Shown: piece after piece, positions 34,362 to 42,211 of the stretch | How positions within the stretch are numbered: the stretch's first letter is position 1 | Layout of the letters: the number at the start of each line of letters is the position of its first letter | Source: a virus | Virus record (IMG/VR): IMGVR_UViG_3300028883_000032 | Coordinates: 62,001-126,000 of that record | Length of the DNA: 64,000 nucleotides | Strand: one strand, 5' to 3' | Position numbers and translations under genes: made by a program | The notes under the pieces: model-generated | Seen by the model: the letters and a program-made list of their open reading frames with translations, nothing else | The model's database searches: none | Told to the model about the DNA's origin: nothing

Positions 34362-34710
34362 CCTTTTTTTCCTTGCGTGTCAGATACATGGCCACCGGTG
34401 CCGAAGTGGCGCCGATGCCAATTAAAGCTAAATTGTTTATGTTTTTCATACTACGTAGTATTGGTTTCCAGTCTTCGGGATGAAGGCGTTTAAATTCGTC
34501 CAGTATGTCTTTTGGGATTAATTTGTGTCCCGCCAAGGACGTCGCTAACCCAACTGTACCTCCAGCCGCAGACACCGCCGAAGTATTCGGCGATTCCGAA
34601 TGCCCAGCAACCCAGCCAACTAGCGGCGCTCCCATTAACCCGTATGGGGCATATCTTGTGGACGCCTTTGCTAGTCTTGCAAATGATTTAAACTGTTCTG
34701 GGCTGCGCAT
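34327..34710 (-). CDS. Small membrane-type virion-region protein (127 aa)
   Basis: Basic N-terminus, then two small-residue hydrophobic stretches (APLVGWVAG...GTVGLATSLAG and NLALIGIGATSAPVAMYL). Overlaps the next gene by 35 bases. Function unknown. Confidence 0.55.
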   Translation of the reverse strand: MRSPEQFKSFARLAKASTRYAPYGLMGAPLVGWVAGHSESPNTSAVSAAGGTVGLATSLAGHKLIPKDILDEFKRLHPEDWKPILRSMKNINNLALIGIGATSAPVAMYLTRKEKKDGSKPNLPNPA

Positions 34711-34713
34711 AGT

Positions 34714-35013
34714 TTAGTATCTTGGTGCATTTGGAATCATGTACGGTATCTTAGTGCTGGCTTTTTGTTTGTTTGGTAATAAAAAACTCAAAGCACCACC
34801 AACGGCCGCACCCGTCATTGTATCTTGCTGTAACAAATGAGCAGAGATGGCGCCCAGCATCGCGAATACCCCAGCACGCAACATTTTCTTAAACAAAGAG
34901 GGGTCCTTCGCTTTAAGTTCCTGAAGAAGCTGTCTCTGCTGTCCTTGAAGTTCCAGGTACTGGAGTGATTCCTGGTCTGTTATTGGCTGAACACTCAGTG
35001 GGTTTTGATTCAT
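34714..35013 (-). CDS. Small hypothetical protein with Gly-rich segment (99 aa)
   Basis: N-terminal Gln-rich coiled-coil-like part, then a hydrophobic segment (GVFAMLGAISAHLL, GAAVGGALSFLL). Overlaps the zinc-ribbon gene by about 100 bases. Confidence 0.55.
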   Translation of the reverse strand: MNQNPLSVQPITDQESLQYLELQGQQRQLLQELKAKDPSLFKKMLRAGVFAMLGAISAHLLQQDTMTGAAVGGALSFLLPNKQKASTKIPYMIPNAPRY

Positions 35014-35152
35014 TATATTTCCTACAACAATTACAAACGTTATATACTACTACTTTATTTTCCGGCTGTCCAAGAATTGTCTTCGGGGGTGTAAATGGCT
35101 CGAACGGACTCAGACAGTGTTCTATTCCGCATACTGGACAAACTATTTTCAT
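34913..35152 (-). CDS. Cys-rich zinc-ribbon-like protein (79 aa)
   Basis: GGAGAAAT sits just before the ATG. CPVCGIEHC (residues 5-13) and VCNCCRK (about 39-45) form a probable zinc ribbon. It overlaps both the PhoH 3' end and the next gene; the first 55 residues are the convincing part. Confidence 0.55.
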   Translation of the reverse strand: MKIVCPVCGIEHCLSPFEPFTPPKTILGQPENKVVVYNVCNCCRKYNESKPTECSANNRPGITPVPGTSRTAETASSGT

Positions 35153-35846
35153 ATTTCTCCAACAGTAGTGACACCTCTTTTCTACGCTGGTTATCGGCGT
35201 GTGTCAGTTGAACCACCTTTACATAAGGTTCAGTATCTAAAAGGTTTGACCAATATTTCAAACCGTTTGTTACAGCTAACTGTGTTGGTAAATCACTTTG
35301 AGAACAATCCCCGGTTAAAGCAATTTGAGTATCATGCCCAAGACGAGTTAAAACCATTTTTACTTGAGGTATTGTAGCATTTTGTGCCTCGTCTAGGATA
35401 ACGTACGCATTTGTAAGCGAACGTCCCCTCATATATGCTATCGGGGATACTTCTAATTTAAAGCTGTCTCGTAATTCTCTTATTTTATCGTGTGTTAGAA
35501 GTATTTTTAGAGAATCATAAATTGGTCTCAAATACGGATCTATTTTATCTTCTAACGAACCGGGAAGAAATCCAAGACTTTCTCCTGCCTCGACAATTGG
35601 CCGAGTAATAACTATTCTATCGACGGAACCGTCGTATAAAGATTTTATTGCCGCATATGTGGCTAAGAGCGTTTTGCCCGTTCCAGCGGGACCGGTGCCA
35701 AACACTATTGGGAAATCAGGATTTAAAAGATCGTTTAAGTACTTATTTTGATTTTTTGTTTTGGGTTTAATTTGTTTCAAACAACTGCTTGCTACTATTG
35801 AGGAATTAGTACGCTCTCTGCGACGGCTAGGTATTTTCTGAGCCAT
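35055..35846 (-). CDS. phoH: PhoH-like ATPase
   Basis: Walker A GTGPAGTGKTLLA near residue 50, then RIVITRPIVEAGESLGFLPG, YVILDEAQNAT (Walker B) and LTGDCSQSDLP, the full PhoH signature. 263 aa matches stand-alone PhoH proteins. PhoH ATPases are common in phages; the role is unsettled (RNA-related ATPase/helicase). Placed among virion genes rather than metabolism genes. Confidence 0.92.
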   Translation of the reverse strand: MAQKIPSRRRERTNSSIVASSCLKQIKPKTKNQNKYLNDLLNPDFPIVFGTGPAGTGKTLLATYAAIKSLYDGSVDRIVITRPIVEAGESLGFLPGSLEDKIDPYLRPIYDSLKILLTHDKIRELRDSFKLEVSPIAYMRGRSLTNAYVILDEAQNATIPQVKMVLTRLGHDTQIALTGDCSQSDLPTQLAVTNGLKYWSNLLDTEPYVKVVQLTHADNQRRKEVSLLLEKYENSLSSMRNRTLSESVRAIYTPEDNSWTAGK

Positions 35847-35854
35847 ATAGTGCT

Positions 35855-36475
35855 TTATGAAGTTCTCCTGGATTTGGAGTCAAATAATAAACTACCACCT
35901 AAACCAACTGCACTCGTTCCGAATATTGACGACGACAATGGGTTTTGCTCTATATATTTACCAACACGCTGTTTTATCCCACCGGGAGCTGCTCCTCTTT
36001 GTAAGTGTCTTCCCGCATTTTGGACTTTGCCAAGAATGCCTGGATGGCTTGTGGTTTTAACTGCTTTTCTCGCCGTTACTAAACCTTTAGCGATAACGCC
36101 GGCCGTTGCCAAACCAGAGGCCGCACCAACTACATTATTTATAGCAGAAGCGCCTCGATTGAGTTTTGATCCTAGGTTCTTAATGGCGTCTTTTGTACCC
36201 ATATCTACAAAATCAGGTCTGGGAGGAGGGGTGTGTTGGCCATAGCTACCATGCCATTTAACTCTTGCACCATAATCACTAATAGTTGAAAATGGGTTGT
36301 TTGCTTTTGCATGTATTGCTACATTTTTTGGCGCAGACTTGGCAGCTGTCCAAGCTCCTACCGCTTTATTTTTACCGCCTGTAACAATGTCTTTGCCAAT
36401 TTGAGTAAGGCCTACACCAAAATCACTGGTTATGGCTTTTCTCAAAGATTTTATAAATGCAGTCTTTTGCTCCAT
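35855..36475 (-). CDS. Basic Gly/Ala-rich virion-region protein (206 aa)
   Basis: Begins MEQKTAFIKSLRKAITSDFG with the recurrent KTA motif. Strongly basic, with Gly/Ala stretches (INNVVGAASGLATAGVIAKG) that could cross a membrane. It has its own TTGACA promoter. Unknown function. Confidence 0.65.
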   Translation of the reverse strand: MEQKTAFIKSLRKAITSDFGVGLTQIGKDIVTGGKNKAVGAWTAAKSAPKNVAIHAKANNPFSTISDYGARVKWHGSYGQHTPPPRPDFVDMGTKDAIKNLGSKLNRGASAINNVVGAASGLATAGVIAKGLVTARKAVKTTSHPGILGKVQNAGRHLQRGAAPGGIKQRVGKYIEQNPLSSSIFGTSAVGLGGSLLFDSKSRRTS

Positions 36476-36506
36476 TGCATCCTCTTTTATATAGAAGTTC
36501 TATTGT

Positions 36507-36535
36507 AATATACTTATTTTACTAGGCAATGTCAA
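36507..36535 (-). promoter_or_regulatory. Sigma-70-type promoter
   Basis: On the - strand: AC-TTGACA, 17-base spacer, TATATT. The -35 lies in the end of the upstream gene. Leader about 25 bases to the 36475 start with AGAGGA. Confidence 0.8.
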
Positions 36536-37262
36536 GTCTTAACTTAACTTCGTTTTTTATTACATCATTTACAGGAAAACCCCTTAGTCGATCTTCAACC
36601 CAATTTTTGAATGGGGTTTGTGCATATTGTCCTTGGGCCCTACCAGCACTATACCAATCCGCAATCGCTTCAAGGTTTGTATTTATATCCGTTGGTGAGG
36701 GGTGGTGGTGAGGATTACGTGATTTGTGCTGCGAAGTAGCTTGCCTAAAATCCGATACAACTTCAGGAGTTTTCTGCCCGAACCAATACCTACGATATGG
36801 TCCCCATTCTGAAGGAGTTAGTTTTGATAAATCATGCTTTAAAAGTTGTAGTCTAGGCACATCCAACTCCCGCCCAGCGCGGTATACATAATATTTGTGT
36901 TTAGTCAGGTACTTCGCATTGTTCCAGTTTTGTGAAAACCAATCCTTTAGGCCAGCCTCTTTTTTAATTCCCCCGGACCCCCTTGTATGGTTGGAGAAGT
37001 TGAAATTTTTGGGTTGCACGCGCAGCGTCGCGGACTTTTCTTCAAAAAATGGAGAAGTGTAAGTATGCTTCGTAATGGTTGGAGCAGTGGAATCCAAGGT
37101 ATCTAGAATACCACGAAAGAAGGGTTCGTTGGACGACGCTGTGCTAGTAGCGGGAACACTATCCGCGGAGCGGATCATGTTGCCTACATGGTCCCTCGAC
37201 TTGGTTGGGTCAAAAGAACCTTGCATAAAATACCCTACATCTTTAACGACTTTCTGAGACAC
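36522..37262 (-). CDS. DUF5662-domain protein, C-terminal
   Basis: 246 aa. Residues about 110-246 (KYLTKHKYYVYRAGRELD, LLKHDLSKLTPSEWGPYRRYWFG, HHHPSPTDINTNLEAIADWYSA) match the DUF5662 pattern, a His/Asp-rich helical domain common in phages. Contains KKEAGLKDWF near residue 98. A second DUF5662 protein lies at 46096-46569. Function unknown. Confidence 0.7.
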   Translation of the reverse strand: MSQKVVKDVGYFMQGSFDPTKSRDHVGNMIRSADSVPATSTASSNEPFFRGILDTLDSTAPTITKHTYTSPFFEEKSATLRVQPKNFNFSNHTRGSGGIKKEAGLKDWFSQNWNNAKYLTKHKYYVYRAGRELDVPRLQLLKHDLSKLTPSEWGPYRRYWFGQKTPEVVSDFRQATSQHKSRNPHHHPSPTDINTNLEAIADWYSAGRAQGQYAQTPFKNWVEDRLRGFPVNDVIKNEVKLRLDIA

Positions 37263-37276
37263 TGTTGTTGTTCTTT

Positions 37277-37843
37277 CTAAGATTGGAAGATTGATCTAGC
37301 GAACGATTTAGTACCAACTCTCCGAGCCATACGATACAAACCTGATTTTGGATGTTTGGACATGAATTTAGCAGCGGTAGTACCCGCGAAGCCTAGTGCC
37401 GATAAACCTAATCCCCACTTACCCCACCTTTTTGCCCCGCTTAAAATAGAATTCCACTTGTTATTCATAAAGCTCTTTGCGCCAAAGTAACCTCCGGCAG
37501 CAAGACCAGCGCCTCCTACCAGTGCTCCTCCAAGAGCCTTACCAAAACCACTTCCTGCCGTAGAACTAACATTTGGGGTAGGTGTGGGAGATCCCACAGA
37601 CGCGCCGACAGTATTATAGTTAAACTCCGCTACTTTTGGCGGATTGGGAATTTGGTATTTCCGTTTAAATGCAAGTGTTTTGGCAACATTTGGATCCTGA
37701 AAAAAGGCGGGAACATTAACGTCGCCACCTCCGGGATTTTTAGGAGATTCCTCTATTATGGGTTGTGGTTCCAACTCAACAACTTTGGATTCAACTGGAA
37801 GTATGTCTGGATCTATTTCTGATAGTTTAAAAAAAGAAGTCAT
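37277..37843 (-). CDS. Virion-region protein with Gly-zipper segment (188 aa)
   Basis: ATG 37843 overlaps the upstream stop (TAATG) and gives MTSFFKLSEIDPDIL. Pro-rich first half, then Gly/Ala helices (GKALGGALVGGAGLAAGGYFG; WGLGLSALGFAGTTAA) and a basic tail. Likely membrane-active or internal virion protein; unproven. Confidence 0.6.
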   Translation of the reverse strand: MTSFFKLSEIDPDILPVESKVVELEPQPIIEESPKNPGGGDVNVPAFFQDPNVAKTLAFKRKYQIPNPPKVAEFNYNTVGASVGSPTPTPNVSSTAGSGFGKALGGALVGGAGLAAGGYFGAKSFMNNKWNSILSGAKRWGKWGLGLSALGFAGTTAAKFMSKHPKSGLYRMARRVGTKSFARSIFQS

Positions 37844-38778
37844 TACATAGCCCACCGTTTGTTTAGTTCCGGCATGAACATATTGTCTTTTGGCTTACCT
37901 AGCGATTTGCTGGGCACTCCCCAAAAATTTGAAAATGATTGTACCTTGGGAGTTCTTAACGGTTTCTGAAAAAACGCCTTGGATACTGTCAAGAATCCGG
38001 ATGTTTTTGATAAGCCTTGTTGGAAAGAGGTTAAACCGACCGTTGTGAGAGCAGTACCCAAAATAGCTTTACGTAAATTACCGCTGTGCATAGTATTCTT
38101 CAAACCTGCTTGTGCAGCTTGTAGGCCTTTAACGGTATTTTCATTAGTTTTACCAAGACCATACCCAAGTGCAGCCCCCGCTAAGTCCTTACCAACAGCT
38201 TTGGTTTTATAGGTCTTTAGAACCGGGGATAGTGAATTCGTTTTAGCTGATTCAATAATACTTGATTTTAAATTTTTTGGTATTAATGCATTAATAATGT
38301 TATTATGAATACTTGTTGAAGTATGTTTTACATCCCTTTTGGATCGTCTTAAAGTTTTTTCTAATTTCTTTGATAGAGATTTTAGGGCCTCGTCCTCTTT
38401 CGGGGCACTTAAAGCCCTATTAACAGTATTTACTCCTGTGGCGGCACCGACGAGACCGGCTCCAATTAATGCCGGATTTCGGTCCTCAGCAGTTTTCGTT
38501 GGATAAACTTTGACAGTACGGCTTAATGCTTTATCTATGGCTTTCCATTGAGCGGGCAAAGACTTACCTGCTCTCATCAACGTTGTTGCTGCACCAACAG
38601 CAAAAAGCGCGTTGTTTAGTTGGTGCAATTTACCTGCACGGCGCATAAGCTTTGTTGCAGACTCTGTCTGTTTTGCAAGCTGCTTATTTGTGTAAGCTTG
38701 GTTAGCAACCAGTCCCCCGCCTAAAGCGGCCATGGTGGCTAGCGCTGTAGTACTGCGATTGTTTTTACGCTCTGGCAT
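37843..38778 (-). CDS. Basic virion-region protein (311 aa)
   Basis: Very basic protein with a central coiled-coil-like segment (LKSLSKKLEKTLRRSKRD) and several Ala/Gly helices. Carries YPTKTAEDRNP near residue 95. Overlaps the genes on both sides. Unknown function. Confidence 0.6.
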   Translation of the reverse strand: MPERKNNRSTTALATMAALGGGLVANQAYTNKQLAKQTESATKLMRRAGKLHQLNNALFAVGAATTLMRAGKSLPAQWKAIDKALSRTVKVYPTKTAEDRNPALIGAGLVGAATGVNTVNRALSAPKEDEALKSLSKKLEKTLRRSKRDVKHTSTSIHNNIINALIPKNLKSSIIESAKTNSLSPVLKTYKTKAVGKDLAGAALGYGLGKTNENTVKGLQAAQAGLKNTMHSGNLRKAILGTALTTVGLTSFQQGLSKTSGFLTVSKAFFQKPLRTPKVQSFSNFWGVPSKSLGKPKDNMFMPELNKRWAM

Positions 38779-39763
38779 TTACTTTCCCATGAAAAATAGG
38801 TGGAGTTGATATGGAATGCAAGACAGCTCTACCAAGATTAGCCTTATCTATCTTCTTGTCTTTTGTAAGTATCTTTTCTCCTCTATCGAGGCCAATATCC
38901 CAATAATCTGTATATGTCATTGTTTTACGGTCTTTAGATATGGTACGGTAATAATCGCCTAAAGTTGAATGAGTTCCTAGGTGGCCACCGCTTCCCCTTG
39001 ATCCTGGGCCTATACGGCGACTAACGTTTGGTGTAAATACACCTTTATAGGAGTCTTTTTGTAGTTGATTGTGTTGATCTGTTCCCGGTTTGAAAGAGTA
39101 AGTGCCATCTTTGTTTTTCTGAATAAGCTTGTCAATAGTAGCTTTTGGCGCTACCGACTCTCTTGGCTTTAGCCCAAACATGCGCCGAGAAGCAAATTCT
39201 CTCACAGCCGCATCTTCATCAAGATGTTGTAAACTAGGTGCCCAATTTGGCTTATCCTTAATTACTGCTTCAACTGCACGCTTAAACCCCAAATCCTTGA
39301 TACTCTGCAACTTAAAGGTGGCATCATAGCCATAAGGTGATATTAAATTAGTTGTCACGCGACCTACAGCTTTTGGGCCCAATGTTCCTACAACTGCTCC
39401 GGTTACAGTACCTGTAATGGCGGCATCTCGTACGCGGCGTCTGTTAACTTTTTTTAGATCGCCAGTCAATGATTCAACACGCTTATCAGCAACATATTGG
39501 TCTATATTTGGTATGCGCTTCCCAAAAAATTTTACATCTTTTGGCCGATTAGCCTTTATATATTTTATCTGGCGCTTTATACCTTTAGCTTTGTTTGCAG
39601 TTAGAGCCAGAGAAGCTCCAGCCCCAAGAACACCTGGAACGGCATACTGGGCAGCACGGTGTGTAGCATTACGGGCTTTAATAGATGTAAGCATACTTTT
39701 CGCAGAGCGTGTTTCATCGCCTACGAGCTTAAGTTTACCTACTAAATCAGACGGTAGTATCAT
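38765..39763 (-). CDS. Basic virion-region protein (332 aa)
   Basis: ATG 39763 (MILPSDLVGKLKLVG) follows AGAAAG. Two Gly/Ala segments near the N-terminus (VPGVLGAGASLALTA; AAITGTVTGAVVGTLG) with basic linkers, and a distinct C-terminal domain (DYYRTISKDRKTMTYTDYWDIG). It begins just beyond the terminator of the 54-aa gene. Confidence 0.65.
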   Translation of the reverse strand: MILPSDLVGKLKLVGDETRSAKSMLTSIKARNATHRAAQYAVPGVLGAGASLALTANKAKGIKRQIKYIKANRPKDVKFFGKRIPNIDQYVADKRVESLTGDLKKVNRRRVRDAAITGTVTGAVVGTLGPKAVGRVTTNLISPYGYDATFKLQSIKDLGFKRAVEAVIKDKPNWAPSLQHLDEDAAVREFASRRMFGLKPRESVAPKATIDKLIQKNKDGTYSFKPGTDQHNQLQKDSYKGVFTPNVSRRIGPGSRGSGGHLGTHSTLGDYYRTISKDRKTMTYTDYWDIGLDRGEKILTKDKKIDKANLGRAVLHSISTPPIFHGKVNARA

Positions 39764-39785
39764 TCTAGTGTACTTTCTTTTGGGG

Positions 39786-39816
39786 TAAAAAAGCAAGCAT
39801 CATTTAGAGATGCTTA
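39786..39816 (-). terminator. Intrinsic terminator (- strand)
   Basis: On the - strand: AAGCATC, loop, GATGCTT, then GCTTTTTTAC. Ends the 54-aa unit; the stop codon of that gene is in the loop. Confidence 0.85.
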
Positions 39817-39964
39817 CTATCACCAAAGCCCCTGCTAGGGTTATAGTGACTATGGGCCAAGCGACACAAAACAAGTATACATTGACTTGCTGGTATGTCA
39901 TACCTGTGTGTTTTGAAACCCAATTCAAAGCATCAACACAGTTGTTAAAAGCTTTGTCTACCAT
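39800..39964 (-). CDS. Small membrane protein (54 aa)
   Basis: CGGGAG precedes the ATG. MVDKAFNNCVDALNWVSK leads to one transmembrane helix (VYLFCVAWPIVTITLAGALVIVS) ending in Ser-Lys. It has its own ATAAGA-class promoter and terminator on the - strand, the only - strand case found. Confidence 0.75.
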   Translation of the reverse strand: MVDKAFNNCVDALNWVSKHTGMTYQQVNVYLFCVAWPIVTITLAGALVIVSISK

Positions 39965-39992
39965 GATAGCATCTCCCGAGTTAGGTTATACT

Positions 39993-40002
39993 ATCTTATT
40001 CC
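39993..40002 (-). promoter_or_regulatory. ATAAGA-class phage promoter box (- strand copy)
   Basis: On the - strand GGAATAAGAT followed by AGTATAACCTAACTCGGGAG, nearly the same leader as 17130. Precedes the 54-aa membrane protein gene. Confidence 0.78.
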
Positions 40003-40019
40003 CTTATTCAACTTTAGTA

Positions 40020-40115
40020 TTATTTCTTTTCCTTTTTACCCGAAGAGCGTTGAATGGTATTTTTTGTTTCATTAAAAACTCTTGTTCCTCGGGATTGGTC
40101 TATCGGTTTTGGCAT
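40020..40115 (-). CDS. Small basic protein (31 aa)
   Basis: GGAAGGA precedes ATG 40115. The peptide is MPKPIDQSRGTRVFNE followed by a Lys-rich end. Probably real because of the strong ribosome site and its place between two genes, but there is no family match. Confidence 0.55.
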   Translation of the reverse strand: MPKPIDQSRGTRVFNETKNTIQRSSGKKEKK

Positions 40116-40131
40116 AGATTCCTTCCCTGTT

Positions 40132-40395
40132 CTAAATATACGCACAGAGCGGGTCCATTGTCCAGTATTTTCTATCCTGCGGGTTATACTGTGTAAATAA
40201 AGAGAATGGTTTAGCTGCGGTCTTTTTAAACCCCCAACGCCTTAATGATTTAACTGGCGCACTTGTTGGTATTTCAGTGAGGGGCAGCCTCATGGCTTCC
40301 CTCATGTGATTTCCAGCAGATTCCCAATCACCGGCTGTTCTTGCCGCCTTGGCTTTTGTTATAAGTTCAGTAAACTTGGGGTTGAGATTTGGCAT
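40132..40395 (-). CDS. Hypothetical protein (87 aa)
   Basis: Starts MPNLNPKFTELITKAKAARTAG with a TPR-like helical hairpin (DWESAGNHMREAMRLP) and a KKTAAKPF motif. Its start codon lies within the divergent ATAAGA promoter box at 40391. Function unknown. Confidence 0.6.
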   Translation of the reverse strand: MPNLNPKFTELITKAKAARTAGDWESAGNHMREAMRLPLTEIPTSAPVKSLRRWGFKKTAAKPFSLFTQYNPQDRKYWTMDPLCAYI

Positions 40396-40400
40396 AAGAA
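40391..40400 (+). promoter_or_regulatory. ATAAGA-class phage promoter box
   Basis: GGCATAAGAA; precedes the 86-aa membrane protein. The CAT inside the box is the start codon of the gene on the other strand. Confidence 0.75.
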
Positions 40401-40432
40401 GGTAATCCTTACAAACTTACCCGGGAGGTAAG

Positions 40433-40693
40433 ATGTTCATGTTAATTGTTATAAACCTGATTGCCGTTTTTGGCTTAGTCGGGGGCTTACTGTTGCTGGT
40501 AAAGCATGAAGGAGAAGCTGTGGGCATTAAACAATGCCTTTCTGAATTAAATAATAAGTATACTGCTTTGGCGCGATTAAACGAAATCGCTCGTAAGCGG
40601 AAAACTATTAACGGTGTTATCTGGTTAAGCGGCGGCGTCTACCTATTCTTTCTCTATCATTTCATATTGGTTGTGCATAATTATCTGGCATAA
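40433..40693 (+). CDS. Two-helix membrane protein (86 aa)
   Basis: CGGGAGGTAAG precedes the ATG. A hydrophobic N-terminus (MLIVINLIAVFGLVGGLLLLV), a charged middle and a second helix (GVIWLSGGVYLFFLYHFILVV). Own promoter. It could act at the host membrane; no lysis signature beyond topology. Confidence 0.75.
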   Translation: MFMLIVINLIAVFGLVGGLLLLVKHEGEAVGIKQCLSELNNKYTALARLNEIARKRKTINGVIWLSGGVYLFFLYHFILVVHNYLA

Positions 40694-40696
40694 GAA
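40687..40696 (+). promoter_or_regulatory. ATAAGA-class phage promoter box
   Basis: GGCATAAGAA followed by TATATGG, overlapping the 3' end of the 86-aa gene. Drives noncoding RNA B. Confidence 0.75.
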
Positions 40697-40698
40697 TA

Positions 40699-40897
40699 TA
40701 TGGTGATCTCGGACCTAGTCTTATGCACCGATCGCGCCTCGTGCCTGTTTTCCTTGGACGGGCCCAGGTAAAAAGTCACCCCGTGTATAACCGCATGGTT
40801 AGCCAAATCGGTGTAAGACAATGATCCGTGTTACCACACTTTTGGCGCTCTCGACGTTTTGGCTACGGCCAATCTGTCGGTTGCGTCAAATTTTTTT
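40699..40897 (+). ncRNA. Structured noncoding RNA B
   Basis: No convincing ORF. GTCTTA plus CACCGAT (40718-40732) pair with ATCGGTG plus TAAGAC (40807-40819), a helix of 13 pairs with a small bulge enclosing about 74 bases with further short helices. The 3' end is a terminator: GACG...CGTC around TTGGC/GCCAA, then a T-run at 40891-40897. Promoter at 40687. Confidence 0.65.
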
Positions 40898-41273
40898 AGC
40901 CCCTAGGAGACTGAAAATAAGGAGTACGCGACATAGTATTTGCGGCTGCTTGTATTGCCTCTGCTTGTGCCATTGCTTCACGGTGCTGACGCATGGTTTC
41001 CTGATGCTTCTGTAAAGCAGTTGCATGGCGAGCATCCTTACGAGCTAATTGGCGAGTTATCTCATTAATAGCCTTATATTTAGATAGGGCAGGGGCCATA
41101 CCCAATGTTGGTATTCCCGTCATTATTGGGTGTCTTAATGGAAGACGTTTGTTGTATTGCTGTGTAATCATCTGGCGCACAACAGGCTCATCTTCATCAC
41201 CAAAATACGTGCCAATATTATCTTCAACATCGGACATGTTGAGAGTACGCGCTTCTTTGAAAAATGGGATCAT
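40896..41273 (-). CDS. Hypothetical virion-region protein (125 aa)
   Basis: Starts MIPFFKEARTLNMSDVEDN, one of several proteins with an N-terminal FFK motif. Helical, with a Gln/His-rich C-terminal helix (HATALQKHQETMRQHREAMA). The stop codon lies in the RNA B terminator. Unknown function. Confidence 0.65.
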   Translation of the reverse strand: MIPFFKEARTLNMSDVEDNIGTYFGDEDEPVVRQMITQQYNKRLPLRHPIMTGIPTLGMAPALSKYKAINEITRQLARKDARHATALQKHQETMRQHREAMAQAEAIQAAANTMSRTPYFQSPRG

Positions 41274-41311
41274 TAGTCCTTCCTTATTTACATATTTGCG
41301 GGGTTAAATTT

Positions 41312-41321
41312 GGAATAAGAT
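41312..41321 (+). promoter_or_regulatory. ATAAGA-class phage promoter box
   Basis: GGAATAAGAT followed by AGTAACATT. Drives noncoding RNA C. Confidence 0.75.
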
Positions 41322-41324
41322 AGT

Positions 41325-41499
41325 AACATTAAGGCCTATGTCCTGTGAGCACAGGATGAAATCTCTAAAGACGGATTTAATCTCCGTCGGTGGCGCCCCA
41401 ACCAAATGAGTCAACCAAACGGATTGAACATTTGGACATCGGGAGGATAGAGGGCCGAGATTATTTGCTCCGGGTGTAGCGCCAGCACCTGTTTTTTTG
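41325..41499 (+). ncRNA. Structured noncoding RNA C
   Basis: Hairpins CCTGT-GAGC-ACAGG (41342-41355), GACGGA/TCCGTC (41370-41388) and CAAATG/CATTTG (41403-41434). It ends in a terminator GGTG...CACC followed by seven T (to 41499). No ORF with a ribosome site. The next ATAAGA box begins at the last base of this terminator. Confidence 0.65.
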
Positions 41500-41509
41500 G
41501 TATAAGAAA
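41500..41509 (+). promoter_or_regulatory. ATAAGA-class phage promoter box
   Basis: GGTATAAGAA directly after the T-run of RNA C. Precedes the 148-aa membrane protein. Confidence 0.75.
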
Positions 41510-41543
41510 TTACATGTTCACATTTAACGTTAAAGGGAAAACT

Positions 41544-41990
41544 ATGTCTCAACAAGTTAAAATTGCTTTATTTAGTTTGGTACCATTGACCCTTCTTACT
41601 GCTATTATTGTGTTTACAAGTATTAGCAACCTGTGGCTGTGGTATGTCATTTTGTCTCTGGCATCAGTGGCCTATTTTGTTTACAATTACAAGAACGATA
41701 TGGTATCTCAAATTATATTGCCAAAAATTAGTAACAGCACACGATGGATATTCAGTTCGGTTCAAACAATTAGCATGCTATTTATAATGGCATCATCTCC
41801 ATTTAGCTGGTTGCTGCTATTAGGTCTTTTCATTTTTATGTGGACTTTAGTGCTGTCTGCAACCACTATATACCTACACGCTTTGACGGAACTCTACAAA
41901 CTGTCTCAAAACCCTGAATCCCAAGCGGAAGAGCTTGAAAAGTTTGTGGAAGCCTTCCGGCTCGATTTCCTTTTAAAAAGGAATTTTTAG
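41544..41990 (+). CDS. Multi-pass membrane protein (148 aa)
   Basis: AAAGGGAAA precedes ATG 41544 (MSQQVKIALFSLVPL). Four likely helices near residues 6-30, 34-50, 75-95 and 98-118, then a charged C-terminal tail (NPESQAEELEKFVEAFRLDF). Single-gene unit with promoter and terminator. Function unknown. Confidence 0.75.
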   Translation: MSQQVKIALFSLVPLTLLTAIIVFTSISNLWLWYVILSLASVAYFVYNYKNDMVSQIILPKISNSTRWIFSSVQTISMLFIMASSPFSWLLLLGLFIFMWTLVLSATTIYLHALTELYKLSQNPESQAEELEKFVEAFRLDFLLKRNF

Positions 41991-41997
41991 TATCATG

Positions 41998-42021
41998 GGC
42001 CGGGTAACTGGCCTATTTTTT
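41998..42021 (+). terminator. Intrinsic terminator
   Basis: GGCC, eight-base loop, GGCC, then TATTTTTT. Ends the 148-aa gene unit. Confidence 0.75.
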
Positions 42022-42032
42022 AGCCTAAAAAT

Positions 42033-42042
42033 GGTATAAGAT
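42033..42042 (+). promoter_or_regulatory. ATAAGA-class phage promoter box
   Basis: GGTATAAGAT followed by AATATAGG. Drives noncoding RNA D. Confidence 0.75.
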
Positions 42043-42045
42043 AAT

Positions 42046-42211
42046 ATAGGATGTTACTATATCCTTGCGGGCCATTTCCCTAGTCGGCTTACCCAGTTGA
42101 CTGTTCGCGAGAGCAGCGATGCGCGCTGCGAAGCATCCAAAGGTGCTAAAAAGCACGGACTTGTGCACAAGTCCATGGGTAAACAACCGTTGATGCTACG
42201 GTTGTTTTTAG
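42046..42211 (+). ncRNA. Structured noncoding RNA D
   Basis: GATGC/GCATC (42118-42137), GTGCT/AGCAC (42143-42156), a perfect 18-base palindrome GGACTTGTGCACAAGTCC (42157-42174) and a terminator AACAACCG...CGGTTGTT with T-run (42182-42209). No credible + strand ORF. Promoter at 42033. Confidence 0.65.

Noticed and set aside
40821-41015. A + strand frame of 64 codons starting in RNA B
   Set aside because: It has no ribosome site, runs through the terminator and overlaps a good - strand gene.
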